Below, in pieces: positions 1 through 7,061 of a stretch of DNA of 10,269 nt (the stretch's first letter is position 1; every line of letters starts with the position of its first letter). This stretch comes from an uncultured Rickettsiales bacterium (GTDB lineage: Bacteria > Pseudomonadota > Alphaproteobacteria > Rickettsiales > UBA1997). The stretch is taken from the NCBI GenBank assembly GCA_937927795.1, contig CALBSF010000349.1, forward strand, positions 1-10,269. The letters are read 5' to 3'. A model generated the notes under the pieces. It searched no databases, had not been told where the DNA came from, and was given only the letters and a program-made list of their open reading frames with translations. The translations under genes were made by a program, and so were the position numbers.

Positions 1-1224
1 GAACATGAGGGTGAACCAAGAATTGTAGTTAACCGCAATCTGACTGAAATTGCATTAGATAGAAAAAGAGTCAGGAATGATAATCGTATATTTGCTTTAA
101 TGGCAAGTCTTGCTTATGATGATAGGGCACTAGCATTTTTGGAAAATACGAAAAACCAACCTATTGTTGTAGCAGGACATGAAGATAGTTATTTTTTAAG
201 TAGTCATGATGTTTGTAGTATTATAAAATTACTGAATACTAGATTGTTAAATGATCAAGAATTTGTAGGAGAATTATGTAAAAAGGAATCACGATCTACT
301 AAACTTGATTTAAAATTAATTTATACTACTTTAGTAGAGCAGTTGCGTTCTAAAGGAATACTTGAACATCAACATAAATCTTGTGCCAAAATAGTTAAAT
401 TAATTAAAAAAACAGATCCACTTTTTTTTAATGGAAAAGGAAAAGAAGAAACAGTTGAAGATTATATTAAAAGGGTTGCGAAAGAAAAATCCACAGAAGC
501 TACAGATAGAGCTGGTGCATCTGGATTAGCTGAAGTTAGTCCAGTATCTGGTAGGGCTGGCGCTGGAGGCGGAGCTGGCGTGGGCGCTGGAGAAGTTACA
601 TTAGATAATGGTGCAAGAGCGGGCGCAGTTTTTTCAGGAGGAGGCGCAGGTTCTTCAAGAGGAGGCGCCGCCTCGGCGGCAAAACCTGCAAAAGAATCTT
701 TATTTAGACTCCTAGAAAAAATAAGGAGGGCTAGTTCTAAGGAGAGGATGCCATTGCTAGATGATTTTAGAAGAAAGGATTATGGAGCAAGTGGTGAAGT
801 GGTCGCAGTAAAAGATTTATCTAGCTTATCTGGAGGACCAGTAGCTTCAGGAGTTGGATCAGCTGTCGATGACAGAGGTGGCGGCGCCTCAGGAGCTGGA
901 GGCGGGAGGCCGCCTTTGCCAGTTAGAACTGGCGGCGAGGATAGAAAACATCCAATATACGCTTATTCTGCCGGAGCTGGAGGACCTGGAACTCCCGCCG
1001 GAGCCGGCGAAGGGGGAGGTGGTGATGTTAGGCCGCCGCATTCTGGTCTTGACCTATATCGCGCTAGAAGGCGAGTTAGCACAACAGCTGCTGGTTCTAC
1101 AGCTACCGGTTCTTCAGCTCCTGGTTCTGCTCCACAAACAGGAAAAGGCGGAAGAAGTAATAGCGATCCAGCAGCATCGGCAACTCGATTAACAGGAGAA
1201 GGATTAGGAATAAGCGATTTGTAG
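1..1224 (+). CDS. Unrecognised protein with Gly/Ala-rich tail, 5' end missing
   Basis: The reading frame is open from the first base of the window (it begins E-H-E-G-E-P-R), so the ATG at position 100 is probably an internal methionine and the true start lies upstream. At least 407 residues are present. The first 167 or so residues are charged, mixed-composition and AT-rich in coding, probably largely helical. From about base 502 to the TAG the protein becomes a low-complexity tail rich in Gly, Ala, Ser, Pro and Arg. That tail is interrupted by a charged helix-like segment at about 688-795 (KESLFRLLEKIRR and following). There is no signal peptide or membrane segment in the visible part. I recognise no domain. 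A disordered-tail secreted or structural protein is possible in a host-associated bacterium, but that is only a guess. The gene converges with the next gene, with 16 bases between stop codons and no clear terminator. Confidence 0.7.
   Translation, partial: EHEGEPRIVVNRNLTEIALDRKRVRNDNRIFALMASLAYDDRALAFLENTKNQPIVVAGHEDSYFLSSHDVCSIIKLLNTRLLNDQEFVGELCKKESRSTKLDLKLIYTTLVEQLRSKGILEHQHKSCAKIVKLIKKTDPLFFNGKGKEETVEDYIKRVAKEKSTEATDRAGASGLAEVSPVSGRAGAGGGAGVGAGEVTLDNGARAGAVFSGGGAGSSRGGAASAAKPAKESLFRLLEKIRRASSKERMPLLDDFRRKDYGASGEVVAVKDLSSLSGGPVASGVGSAVDDRGGGASGAGGGRPPLPVRTGGEDRKHPIYAYSAGAGGPGTPAGAGEGGGGDVRPPHSGLDLYRARRRVSTTAAGSTATGSSAPGSAPQTGKGGRSNSDPAASATRLTGEGLGISDL
544..1041 (+). other. GC-rich low-complexity coding tract (Gly/Ala/Pro)
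   Basis: Inside the left-edge gene, clusters of GGC, GGA, GCC, GCT and GCG codons form two Gly/Ala-rich stretches, about 544-687 and 868-1041, separated by a more ordinary charged segment. Their base composition is clearly richer in G+C than the AT-rich DNA on both sides. Short motifs recur: GGAGCTGGAGG occurs at 892-902 and 973-983. GAGGCGCCGCC at 662-672 is the exact reverse complement of 880-890. This pattern fits slippage-driven growth of a disordered tail. The lack of stop codons here also opens a spurious second frame (854-1192). Confidence 0.7.
1087..1131 (+). repeat. Three tandem 15-base units (five-residue repeat)
   Basis: Three imperfect 15-base units lie end to end in frame: GCTGCTGGTTCTACA, GCTACCGGTTCTTCA and GCTCCTGGTTCTGCT. 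They encode AAGST, ATGSS and APGSA, giving an A-x-G-S-x period near the C-terminus of the left-edge protein. All three share GCT at the start and GGTTCT in the middle; differences fall mainly at codon 2 and codon 5. Confidence 0.8.
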
Positions 1225-1240
1225 TGTGGTAATTTATAGT

Positions 1241-2587
1241 TTATTTGGTATTAAAATCAGACGGCGCTAAATTTATCATTTTAAAATCGATATCTAAATT
1301 CATTGTTTTTTGATCTTTAACATATTGAATTTCCACATTTTGCTTATCGCCGTCAACAAAATAAACATGTGAGGAAGAAACTATTCCTGACATCAAATCC
1401 CAGGTTGGGTCAACTTCGATCCATTTATTATTTTGATAGATCATATTCCAAGAATGACCCTCGCATTTTTCTGCTTTACCGCAGGCGCCGCCGTCAATAA
1501 TTAGCGATGGAATTCCTGCTACTCTAGTAAGGGCGCTATATAATTTTGCATATTCAGTGCAAACGCCAACAGGGTTTTTTAAAATTTCTTCTACACTTGG
1601 AAGCTTGTCAATATAGCTGACATCATATCTGATAAACTCATTAACAAATTTACCAATTTTTGCATAAAGAGGAAAATTTTTATATTTTTGATCTTGTTTA
1701 ATTTTTTCTAAAATTGGCGTAAGCATAACAATCTCTTTAGCAGCAATAAATTTATAATCATCTGGATTTAGCATTGCATTTAAGCGACTAGCTTTTCCAG
1801 TGTAAATTTTTGCTTTATTTTCAATAATTACTTCGCTTAAATTAGTATTAAAATCAAGAATATTAGTATTATTTTCAGTTTTTTGATTTACAGCCATAAT
1901 GCTTGGAGCAATTCTATAATTTTCAGTTTTCTGTCTATAATTTTGAAAATATAAAGGCAGTTTAATAGAAAATTTTCCCAAAGGTTTATCGCTTGAAGCT
2001 GTAAGTTTAATATTTACATCCCAAATTCCTTGTGATGGAGTTAATTTTATTACTTCCATCACACCTTCTTTTGGCACTAAATTATTATATAAAAAACCAT
2101 TTTCAATTTTACTTACATTTGGATTAAGAGTTGCAGATTCAAGATACCAAGGAAACCAAATGGCAACTTTTGCTTTTGCGCCAGCGGCAAAACTTGGTAT
2201 GTAAATAATTTCTTGTCTTAAAAATTTATTAATTTCACCATAATCTTCTTGATAAGAAAAATAAATTGAGATTAATTCACCATTTCTTTTACCTTTTGGA
2301 AATTTAACTGATAGAGCATTATTGTTGAAGCTATATTGAGTGGGCGCGCCATCAGATAAAACTTTATTTATTTTTATATTTTGCTTTAAATCGAAAGAAA
2401 GAGAAAATGAAGACATTGATTGATTTTGTGGTAATTCAATTTTACCATCAATTAAAGTTTCTGAAATTTTTCCACTTTTAATTAAGCCAATTTTTTCTTG
2501 CCAACTTGTAATGGTTAAGCCTGAATTGGCAAGGCTCGAAAAGGGAGAAAAGAAAATAAATAATGTTAATATTTTTATAAAGTTCAT
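1241..2587 (-). CDS. Exported transglutaminase-like (papain-fold) protein
   Basis: The 448-residue protein starts with a likely Sec signal peptide: MNFIK, a hydrophobic core at residues 6-18, and a small-residue site near SSLA-NS at 20/21. It therefore probably acts in the periplasm or outside the cell. Residues about 25-260 look beta-rich and carry no motif I can name. The C-terminal part (about 285-420) matches the transglutaminase-like superfamily. The predicted triad is Cys343 in GVCTEYAKLYSALTRVAGIPS-type context, His378 in GHSWNMIY and Asp393 in VDPTWD. Bacterial members of this fold are often proteases, amidases or crosslinking enzymes, so the substrate cannot be assigned. Two further cysteines, 369 and 375, flank the active-site His and are the only other cysteines. 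The gene is divergent from the acyltransferase gene and convergent with the left-edge gene, so it is probably transcribed alone. The first ATG is supported by the signal peptide. Confidence 0.85.
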   Translation of the reverse strand: MNFIKILTLFIFFSPFSSLANSGLTITSWQEKIGLIKSGKISETLIDGKIELPQNQSMSSFSLSFDLKQNIKINKVLSDGAPTQYSFNNNALSVKFPKGKRNGELISIYFSYQEDYGEINKFLRQEIIYIPSFAAGAKAKVAIWFPWYLESATLNPNVSKIENGFLYNNLVPKEGVMEVIKLTPSQGIWDVNIKLTASSDKPLGKFSIKLPLYFQNYRQKTENYRIAPSIMAVNQKTENNTNILDFNTNLSEVIIENKAKIYTGKASRLNAMLNPDDYKFIAAKEIVMLTPILEKIKQDQKYKNFPLYAKIGKFVNEFIRYDVSYIDKLPSVEEILKNPVGVCTEYAKLYSALTRVAGIPSLIIDGGACGKAEKCEGHSWNMIYQNNKWIEVDPTWDLMSGIVSSSHVYFVDGDKQNVEIQYVKDQKTMNLDIDFKMINLAPSDFNTK

Positions 2588-2666
2588 CGTTTTTTTAATA
2601 ATTTTGTAAAACTCTTTATTTTTTTACCATATAACCAGCAGAAATAGCAATAAACAATTACCAATA
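2588..2666. promoter_or_regulatory. Divergent intergenic region, presumed to hold two promoters
   Basis: This 79-base, very AT-rich gap separates two divergent start codons, so promoters for both directions must lie here or in the adjoining coding sequence. On the + strand TATAAC at 2630-2635 could be a -10 box; the nearest -35-like TTGTAA (2604-2609) is 20 bases away, longer than the usual 17. No good Shine-Dalgarno sequence precedes the + strand ATG. The boxes are tentative; the promoter assignment rests mainly on gene layout. Confidence 0.4.
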
Positions 2667-4850
2667 ATGCCTACAAAATCCTTTTATTACACAGCATTTG
2701 CTTTAAGAATTTTATCAAAATTTCTTGGTTCAAAATTTTCGGTAACTGGGCTTGAAAAATTGCCAAAGCAGCCGATTTTATTTGTTGCAAACCACTTTAC
2801 TAGAGTTGAAACTTTTTTAGTTCCATATTTAATTTATAGACAAACGGGTCGTCAAGTTAGATGTTTGGCTGATTCTGGATTATATCATGGAATTTTAGGA
2901 AGATTTTTAGAATCAGTTGGAACTATATCCACCAAGCATAAAAATCGTGATAATGTAATTTTAAATGATTTAATTACCGGCAATTATGATTGGATGATAT
3001 ATCCAGAAGGCAGTATGGTTAAAAGTAAAGAAATCAGAAGTGAAAAAACTTTTGTAAATTACACTCCATATAGAATCGGGCCAGTTCGCAGTGGTTCTGC
3101 GGTTTTAGCCTTGAAATCACAAATTTATAGATCTGATATTATTAAAGCTTTTGATGAAAAAGATATTGAAGTTTTGCAGCATTTTCAAGATGAAATCGGT
3201 GTTTCTTATCAAGATTATTTTCGTGCAATTAATACACAAATTGTTCCGGTTAATATAACTTATTATCCACTAAGGCCAGGAGAAAATAAATTACAAAGAT
3301 TGGTTGCAAGGCTAGTAAAATCAATCCCAAAACAGATTTCTGAAGAATTAGAAATTGAAGGAAATTTATTGCTTGGTGCTCAAATAAATTTGAATTTCGG
3401 TGATCCAGTAGATGTCAATGATTACATTAAAAATACTAAAAGCTTGGTTTACCAAATTCCGATTATCAAAAGAGAAACAAAAACAAATTTAATTTTGCGT
3501 TATTTTAAAAGTAAATTAACTCATGATTTTATGGAAAAAATTTACTCTGATATTGAGATAAATTTTGACCATATTTTTAGTGCAATTTTATATCATTTTA
3601 AAGAGCCAAAAATAAGAACTAGTCATTTAAAAAGAATAATCTATTTATCTGCAATAATTATTCAAAAGTCTCATAAATACAGGTCTAATAGCAGTATTTT
3701 TGAAAGTAATTTATTGAAAATTTTTCTTGATGAGCCAAACAAAGAATTTGATAGTGTTTTTAAATTAGCAAAAGATCAAAATTTGGTTGAAGAAACCGGT
3801 GTGGGAGTAATTAAAATTAACAAAGAATTATTGTCAAAAAAATATGATTTTCATGAAATAAGATTAAAAAATAGTTTGCAGGTTATTTTAAATGAATTTT
3901 TATTGCTTGAATTGGCGAATAGCGTTGTAAAAAAAGTTTGTAAAATTCTAGATGATGATTTAAGGCAGAAGGTTTTTGATGAGATTTATCGTAATGATTT
4001 ATCTGAATTTGAAAATGATTATACGATGTATTTTGATGAAAAATTTTCCAAAGACAAATCGATTGGAGCTCCATTTTTCCTAGATGCCAAAGCAAAAATT
4101 TCTCCAAGAGTTAAAAGAACCGGCATTTTAATTTCTCATGGATATAAATCTGCGCCCAAAGAAATAGAGCCTCTAGCGCAATTTTTAAATGGTTTTGGTT
4201 TTAAAATTTACGCTTCAAGACTCAAAGGTCACGGAACTGCGCCAATTAATTTACAAGATGTAACTTGGCAAAATTGGCTTGATAGCAATCAAAGAGCTTA
4301 TGCGGCGCTGCGTAATATTTGTAATAAAATAATTATAGTTGGTTTTTCAACCGGCGGGCTTCTAGGGCTAGTAATGGCTTCGCAAAAACAGGATGTAAAT
4401 AAAAAATTACAAGCAATAGTATCAATAAATTCTGCAATAAAACTTCTTGATATTAAGGCTCGTATGGTTCCAGGAATTAATTTATGGAATGAGTTGCTTG
4501 ATAAATTAAATATTCATAAAGGTAAATTTGAATATGTTGATGATGTGCCGGAAAATCCAAATATTAATTATAGCAGAAATTATTTAAAAGGAGTTGAAGA
4601 GCTTGGAGAATTAATGGATTTTTGTGAAGAAAATTTAGATAAAATAACCATTGATTCTTTGGTAATTCAGGCAAGTAAAGACCCGGTGGTTAATCCAATT
4701 AGTGGTCAAATTATTTACAATAAAATTAAGTCTAAAAATAAAGTGTTTGAAAAGCTTGATTTAGACAATCACGTGATTATAAATTGTAAGAAACAAGATG
4801 AGGTTTTTGAGGTTATTAGAAAATTTTTGACCCAATTAAAATTCTTGTAA
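2667..4850 (+). CDS. Two-domain PlsC-like acyltransferase fused to alpha/beta hydrolase
   Basis: The 727-residue protein has two recognisable catalytic domains. Residues about 10-250 resemble the PlsC/LPLAT glycerolipid acyltransferase family, which moves acyl chains onto lysophospholipids or glycerol phosphate. Motif I reads NHFTRVE (His43, then Glu48 in place of the usual Asp of HX4D), and YPEGS (112-116) corresponds to the EGTR substrate motif. Residues about 480-727 form an alpha/beta hydrolase of the monoglyceride lipase/S33 type: HG at 491-492 (oxyanion region), nucleophile elbow GFSTG with Ser561, Asp672 in SKDPVV and His702 in DNHVI. The 111- and 30-residue gaps between triad members suit that fold. 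The middle (about 280-475) is helical with no motif I know. No signal peptide or obvious membrane span is visible. An acyl-exchange role on membrane lipids is plausible by inference; substrates are unknown. No strong ribosome site precedes the ATG. Confidence 0.85.
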   Translation: MPTKSFYYTAFALRILSKFLGSKFSVTGLEKLPKQPILFVANHFTRVETFLVPYLIYRQTGRQVRCLADSGLYHGILGRFLESVGTISTKHKNRDNVILNDLITGNYDWMIYPEGSMVKSKEIRSEKTFVNYTPYRIGPVRSGSAVLALKSQIYRSDIIKAFDEKDIEVLQHFQDEIGVSYQDYFRAINTQIVPVNITYYPLRPGENKLQRLVARLVKSIPKQISEELEIEGNLLLGAQINLNFGDPVDVNDYIKNTKSLVYQIPIIKRETKTNLILRYFKSKLTHDFMEKIYSDIEINFDHIFSAILYHFKEPKIRTSHLKRIIYLSAIIIQKSHKYRSNSSIFESNLLKIFLDEPNKEFDSVFKLAKDQNLVEETGVGVIKINKELLSKKYDFHEIRLKNSLQVILNEFLLLELANSVVKKVCKILDDDLRQKVFDEIYRNDLSEFENDYTMYFDEKFSKDKSIGAPFFLDAKAKISPRVKRTGILISHGYKSAPKEIEPLAQFLNGFGFKIYASRLKGHGTAPINLQDVTWQNWLDSNQRAYAALRNICNKIIIVGFSTGGLLGLVMASQKQDVNKKLQAIVSINSAIKLLDIKARMVPGINLWNELLDKLNIHKGKFEYVDDVPENPNINYSRNYLKGVEELGELMDFCEENLDKITIDSLVIQASKDPVVNPISGQIIYNKIKSKNKVFEKLDLDNHVIINCKKQDEVFEVIRKFLTQLKFL

Positions 4851-4867
4851 TTTCTATCAAAAAAAAT

Positions 4868-4903
4868 AAGGTTATTAATTGTTAACCTTCAATAAATTTT
4901 TTT
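4868..4903 (+). terminator. Hairpin plus T-run before virB10 (weak terminator or operator)
   Basis: AAGGTTA (4868-4874) and TAACCTT (4883-4889) form a perfect 7-bp inverted repeat around an 8-base loop. A run of seven T residues follows at 4897-4903, ending one base before the virB10 ATG. The 7-base gap between stem and T-run and the A/T-rich stem make a strong intrinsic terminator doubtful. The same repeat could be a dimeric regulator's operator, or could modulate translation of virB10, which lacks a visible Shine-Dalgarno sequence here. Confidence 0.4.
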
Positions 4904-4904
4904 C

Positions 4905-6221
4905 ATGAAGTCAAAAATTATCAATAGTCAGAATCAAGATTCACAAGACGCAGCTTCAAGTGATAATGTTGAAGTGGAATCTGGCGGTCCTTCAATTGCA
5001 GCTTCTAAAAAAAGTAAGATTGCCATTATTGCCGCTTCTTCGGTTCTTGTTACTTTGGTAATTTATTTCATGTTTTTTAAGGGCGAAGAAAAAAAGCCAG
5101 AGAAGTTAGAGGCAGTTGCACCAGCGGTTGTTACTAATGTTGCCTCTAGCGATTCAGGAAAATCGGTTTTTGAAATTGATATGCAAAAACCAAAAGATGA
5201 TTTAGATTTATTAAAAAAACCAGCGGCGCCAGAAACTCCAAAGCTTCCAGAGCTTCCGGTTGACGCGGCTGCAAAAGATCCTTCGCCGGTGATGAATGTT
5301 TTAATTCCAAAAGATTTAAGAGCTCCTGAAAATAATCCAACTAATCAACAATCAGCTAATCAGGCGGCAAATCAAAATAATCAAGGTTTAAATCCAACTA
5401 ATCAGCAAAATCCTAATGCAGCTCAAAATGCAAAAGAATTAGATCCAAGATATTCTCCAATAATTGTAGTTAAAGGCGCGGTTGCTGATGGCGGGCCGTC
5501 TCTTGGTGTTGGTTATGATAAAACTATTGTAAAATTAAAAGAAGATGACATTGATAAGTTGGAAAAAACCAAAACCACTGTTAAAACAACTTATATTGAA
5601 GATAGAAATCACACAATTGCGCAAGGAAAATTGCTTACTGCGGTGCTTGAAACCGCTATTAACACTGAAATTCCAGGTTTTGTTAGAGCAATTGTGAGCC
5701 GCGATGTTTATGGTGAAGCTGGAAAAGATGTTCTTATTCCAAGGGGATCTCGCTTATTTGGTTCTTATTCTAGCAGAATAAATCGTGGTCAAGGTAGGGT
5801 AGAAATTTCTTGGAGCCGCTTAATCAGACCTGATGGTGTTGACTTGGCGATTACTTTTAATGCTTCGGATCAGTTTGGTAGATCTGGTATTCAAGGTGAA
5901 ACAGACAATAAATATAGTGCAGTAATTGCAAATTCAATGTTAACTAGTATTCTAGCGGTTGGTAGTGTGGCAGCAATACAAAAATTACTTACCAATGATG
6001 GCACAACAGTTACAACGAATAATCCACAACAAGGAACAGTTACCACTACCGGCAATGCTTCTAACCAAGCGCTTTATGATGTTAGTAGAACTGTTGTTGA
6101 TACCGTTGGTCAAGTAATTAGTAATTCCCTTGATTTGCAACCAATAATCAGAATTCCACAAGGCACAAGAATCACAGTTATTGTGAATTCTGACATCAAA
6201 ATTCCTTCGATGAAAAGATAA
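4905..6221 (+). CDS. virB10: VirB10/TrbI-like type IV secretion channel protein
   Basis: VirB10 proteins span from the inner membrane to the outer-membrane core complex of type IV secretion systems and pass on ATPase-driven changes. This 438-residue protein shows the family layout. There is a short cytoplasmic N-terminus, one membrane helix at about 38-58 after a KKSK stretch, a Pro-rich periplasmic linker (about 64-142), and an Asn/Gln-rich segment (143-176). The TrbI-type C-terminal domain runs from about 234 to 432. Its recognisable parts are IPRGSRLFGSY (278-288), RLIRPDGVDL (305-314), a probable antenna helix pair with intervening loop at about 335-405, and IPQGTRITVIVNSDI (417-431). Length and order match full-length VirB10, and no key segment is missing. 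The neighbours are not virB9 or virB11: the next gene starts within the stop codon (TAATG), suggesting translational coupling to a metabolic regulator. The ATG follows a T-run with no Shine-Dalgarno sequence. Confidence 0.92.
   Translation: MKSKIINSQNQDSQDAASSDNVEVESGGPSIAASKKSKIAIIAASSVLVTLVIYFMFFKGEEKKPEKLEAVAPAVVTNVASSDSGKSVFEIDMQKPKDDLDLLKKPAAPETPKLPELPVDAAAKDPSPVMNVLIPKDLRAPENNPTNQQSANQAANQNNQGLNPTNQQNPNAAQNAKELDPRYSPIIVVKGAVADGGPSLGVGYDKTIVKLKEDDIDKLEKTKTTVKTTYIEDRNHTIAQGKLLTAVLETAINTEIPGFVRAIVSRDVYGEAGKDVLIPRGSRLFGSYSSRINRGQGRVEISWSRLIRPDGVDLAITFNASDQFGRSGIQGETDNKYSAVIANSMLTSILAVGSVAAIQKLLTNDGTTVTTNNPQQGTVTTTGNASNQALYDVSRTVVDTVGQVISNSLDLQPIIRIPQGTRITVIVNSDIKIPSMKR
5334..5408 (+). repeat. 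Short direct repeat in the Asn/Gln-rich linker of virB10
   Basis: AATCCAACTAATCARCAA occurs at 5334-5351 and 5391-5408, 57 bases (19 codons) apart and in the same frame, encoding N-P-T-N-Q-Q twice. Between and after the copies the linker is made almost only of Asn, Gln and Ala. The pattern suggests a small in-frame duplication, and length variation between strains would be expected. Confidence 0.75.
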
Positions 6222-7051
6222 TGACCAAAGAAAAAGTTATTAATTTACATTTAGTGTCGGATTCCACTGGAGAAACCTTAAATTCAGTAGCCAGAGCTGT
6301 TTTATCGCAGTTTGAGGGGGTTGACTCTAATGATTTTATGTGGCCATTAGTAAGAACAAAATCTCAAGTTGACAAAATTTTTGAATCAATAAAATCAAAT
6401 CCAGGAATTGTTCTTTATACAATTTTGCAAGATGAAATAGTTGAAGATTTGAAAAAAAAATGCGCAGAGTTAAATGTTCCTTGCATTCCAGTTTTATCTA
6501 GAATTATTGCAGAATTTTCCAACTATTTAAATATGGATATTAGTCATGTAATTGGAAGGCAACATTTATTAGATGAGGAATATTTTTCAAAAGTTGCGGC
6601 AATAAATTACACCATGGCTCATGATGATGGTCAAGAAAGTTGGGATTTATATGATGCGGATATAGTTATTATTGGAGTTTCAAGAACTTCAAAATCTCCA
6701 ACTTCAGTTTATCTTTCTTGTCGTGGTTATAAAACAGCCAATGTTCCTTTTGTGTCGATTGAAACCATTCCTCAATCAATTTATGACCTAAGAAAGCCTT
6801 TGGTTGTAGGGCTGACCATTAATCCAGAAAAATTACTGCAAATTAGGCAAACTAGGCTAAAATCAATTGGTCAAGATTTTGACTCTGATTATGTTGATGT
6901 TGATAAAATAAAAAGTGAAATTATCGAATCAAGAAAGTTGTTTGCTAAACTTAGTTGCCCAATTATTGATGTTACTAGTAAATCAGTTGAAGAAACTGCG
7001 GCTAGAATTACTCAATTATTACAAGAAAAAAAGATTAAAAATATAAAGTAA
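6221..7051 (+). CDS. Pyruvate, phosphate dikinase regulatory protein (DUF299 kinase/phosphorylase)
   Basis: Proteins of this family are bifunctional. An ADP-dependent kinase activity inactivates pyruvate phosphate dikinase (or PEP synthase) by phosphorylating a Thr beside its catalytic His, and a phosphate-dependent activity reverses this. The 276-residue length is typical. Visible family signatures are the N-terminal HLVSDSTGETL (10-20), AHDDGQ (133-138), and the P-loop-like GVSRTSKSPTS (152-162), followed by LSCRGYKTANVP. In this family members acting on PPDK and on PEP synthase cannot be told apart by sequence alone from this window. PPDK is the more likely partner for an alphaproteobacterium. 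The ATG overlaps the virB10 stop by one base, and the response regulator follows after 10 bases, so it sits inside a tight operon. It is cytoplasmic, with no membrane or export signal. Confidence 0.93.
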   Translation: MTKEKVINLHLVSDSTGETLNSVARAVLSQFEGVDSNDFMWPLVRTKSQVDKIFESIKSNPGIVLYTILQDEIVEDLKKKCAELNVPCIPVLSRIIAEFSNYLNMDISHVIGRQHLLDEEYFSKVAAINYTMAHDDGQESWDLYDADIVIIGVSRTSKSPTSVYLSCRGYKTANVPFVSIETIPQSIYDLRKPLVVGLTINPEKLLQIRQTRLKSIGQDFDSDYVDVDKIKSEIIESRKLFAKLSCPIIDVTSKSVEETAARITQLLQEKKIKNIK

Positions 7052-7061
7052 ATTTTAAAAT

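Noticed and set aside
854..1192. 112-codon + strand frame inside the left-edge gene
   Set aside because: It lies entirely in the GC-rich low-complexity tract, where stop codons are scarce in every frame. It has no ribosome site or recognisable domain and is best explained as a shadow.
3883..4107. 74-codon - strand frame inside the acyltransferase-hydrolase gene
   Set aside because: It is antisense to a well-supported coding region, with no motif and no ribosome site.
4882..4896. CtrA-like box TTAA-N7-TAAA upstream of virB10
   Set aside because: It has one mismatch to TTAA-N7-TTAA, and such matches arise often by chance in AT-rich DNA. It overlaps the hairpin, which explains the sequence equally well.
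5146..5340. 64-codon - strand frame opposite the virB10 linker
   Set aside because: It is a shadow of the Pro/Ala-rich linker, Leu-rich for that reason, with no independent support.
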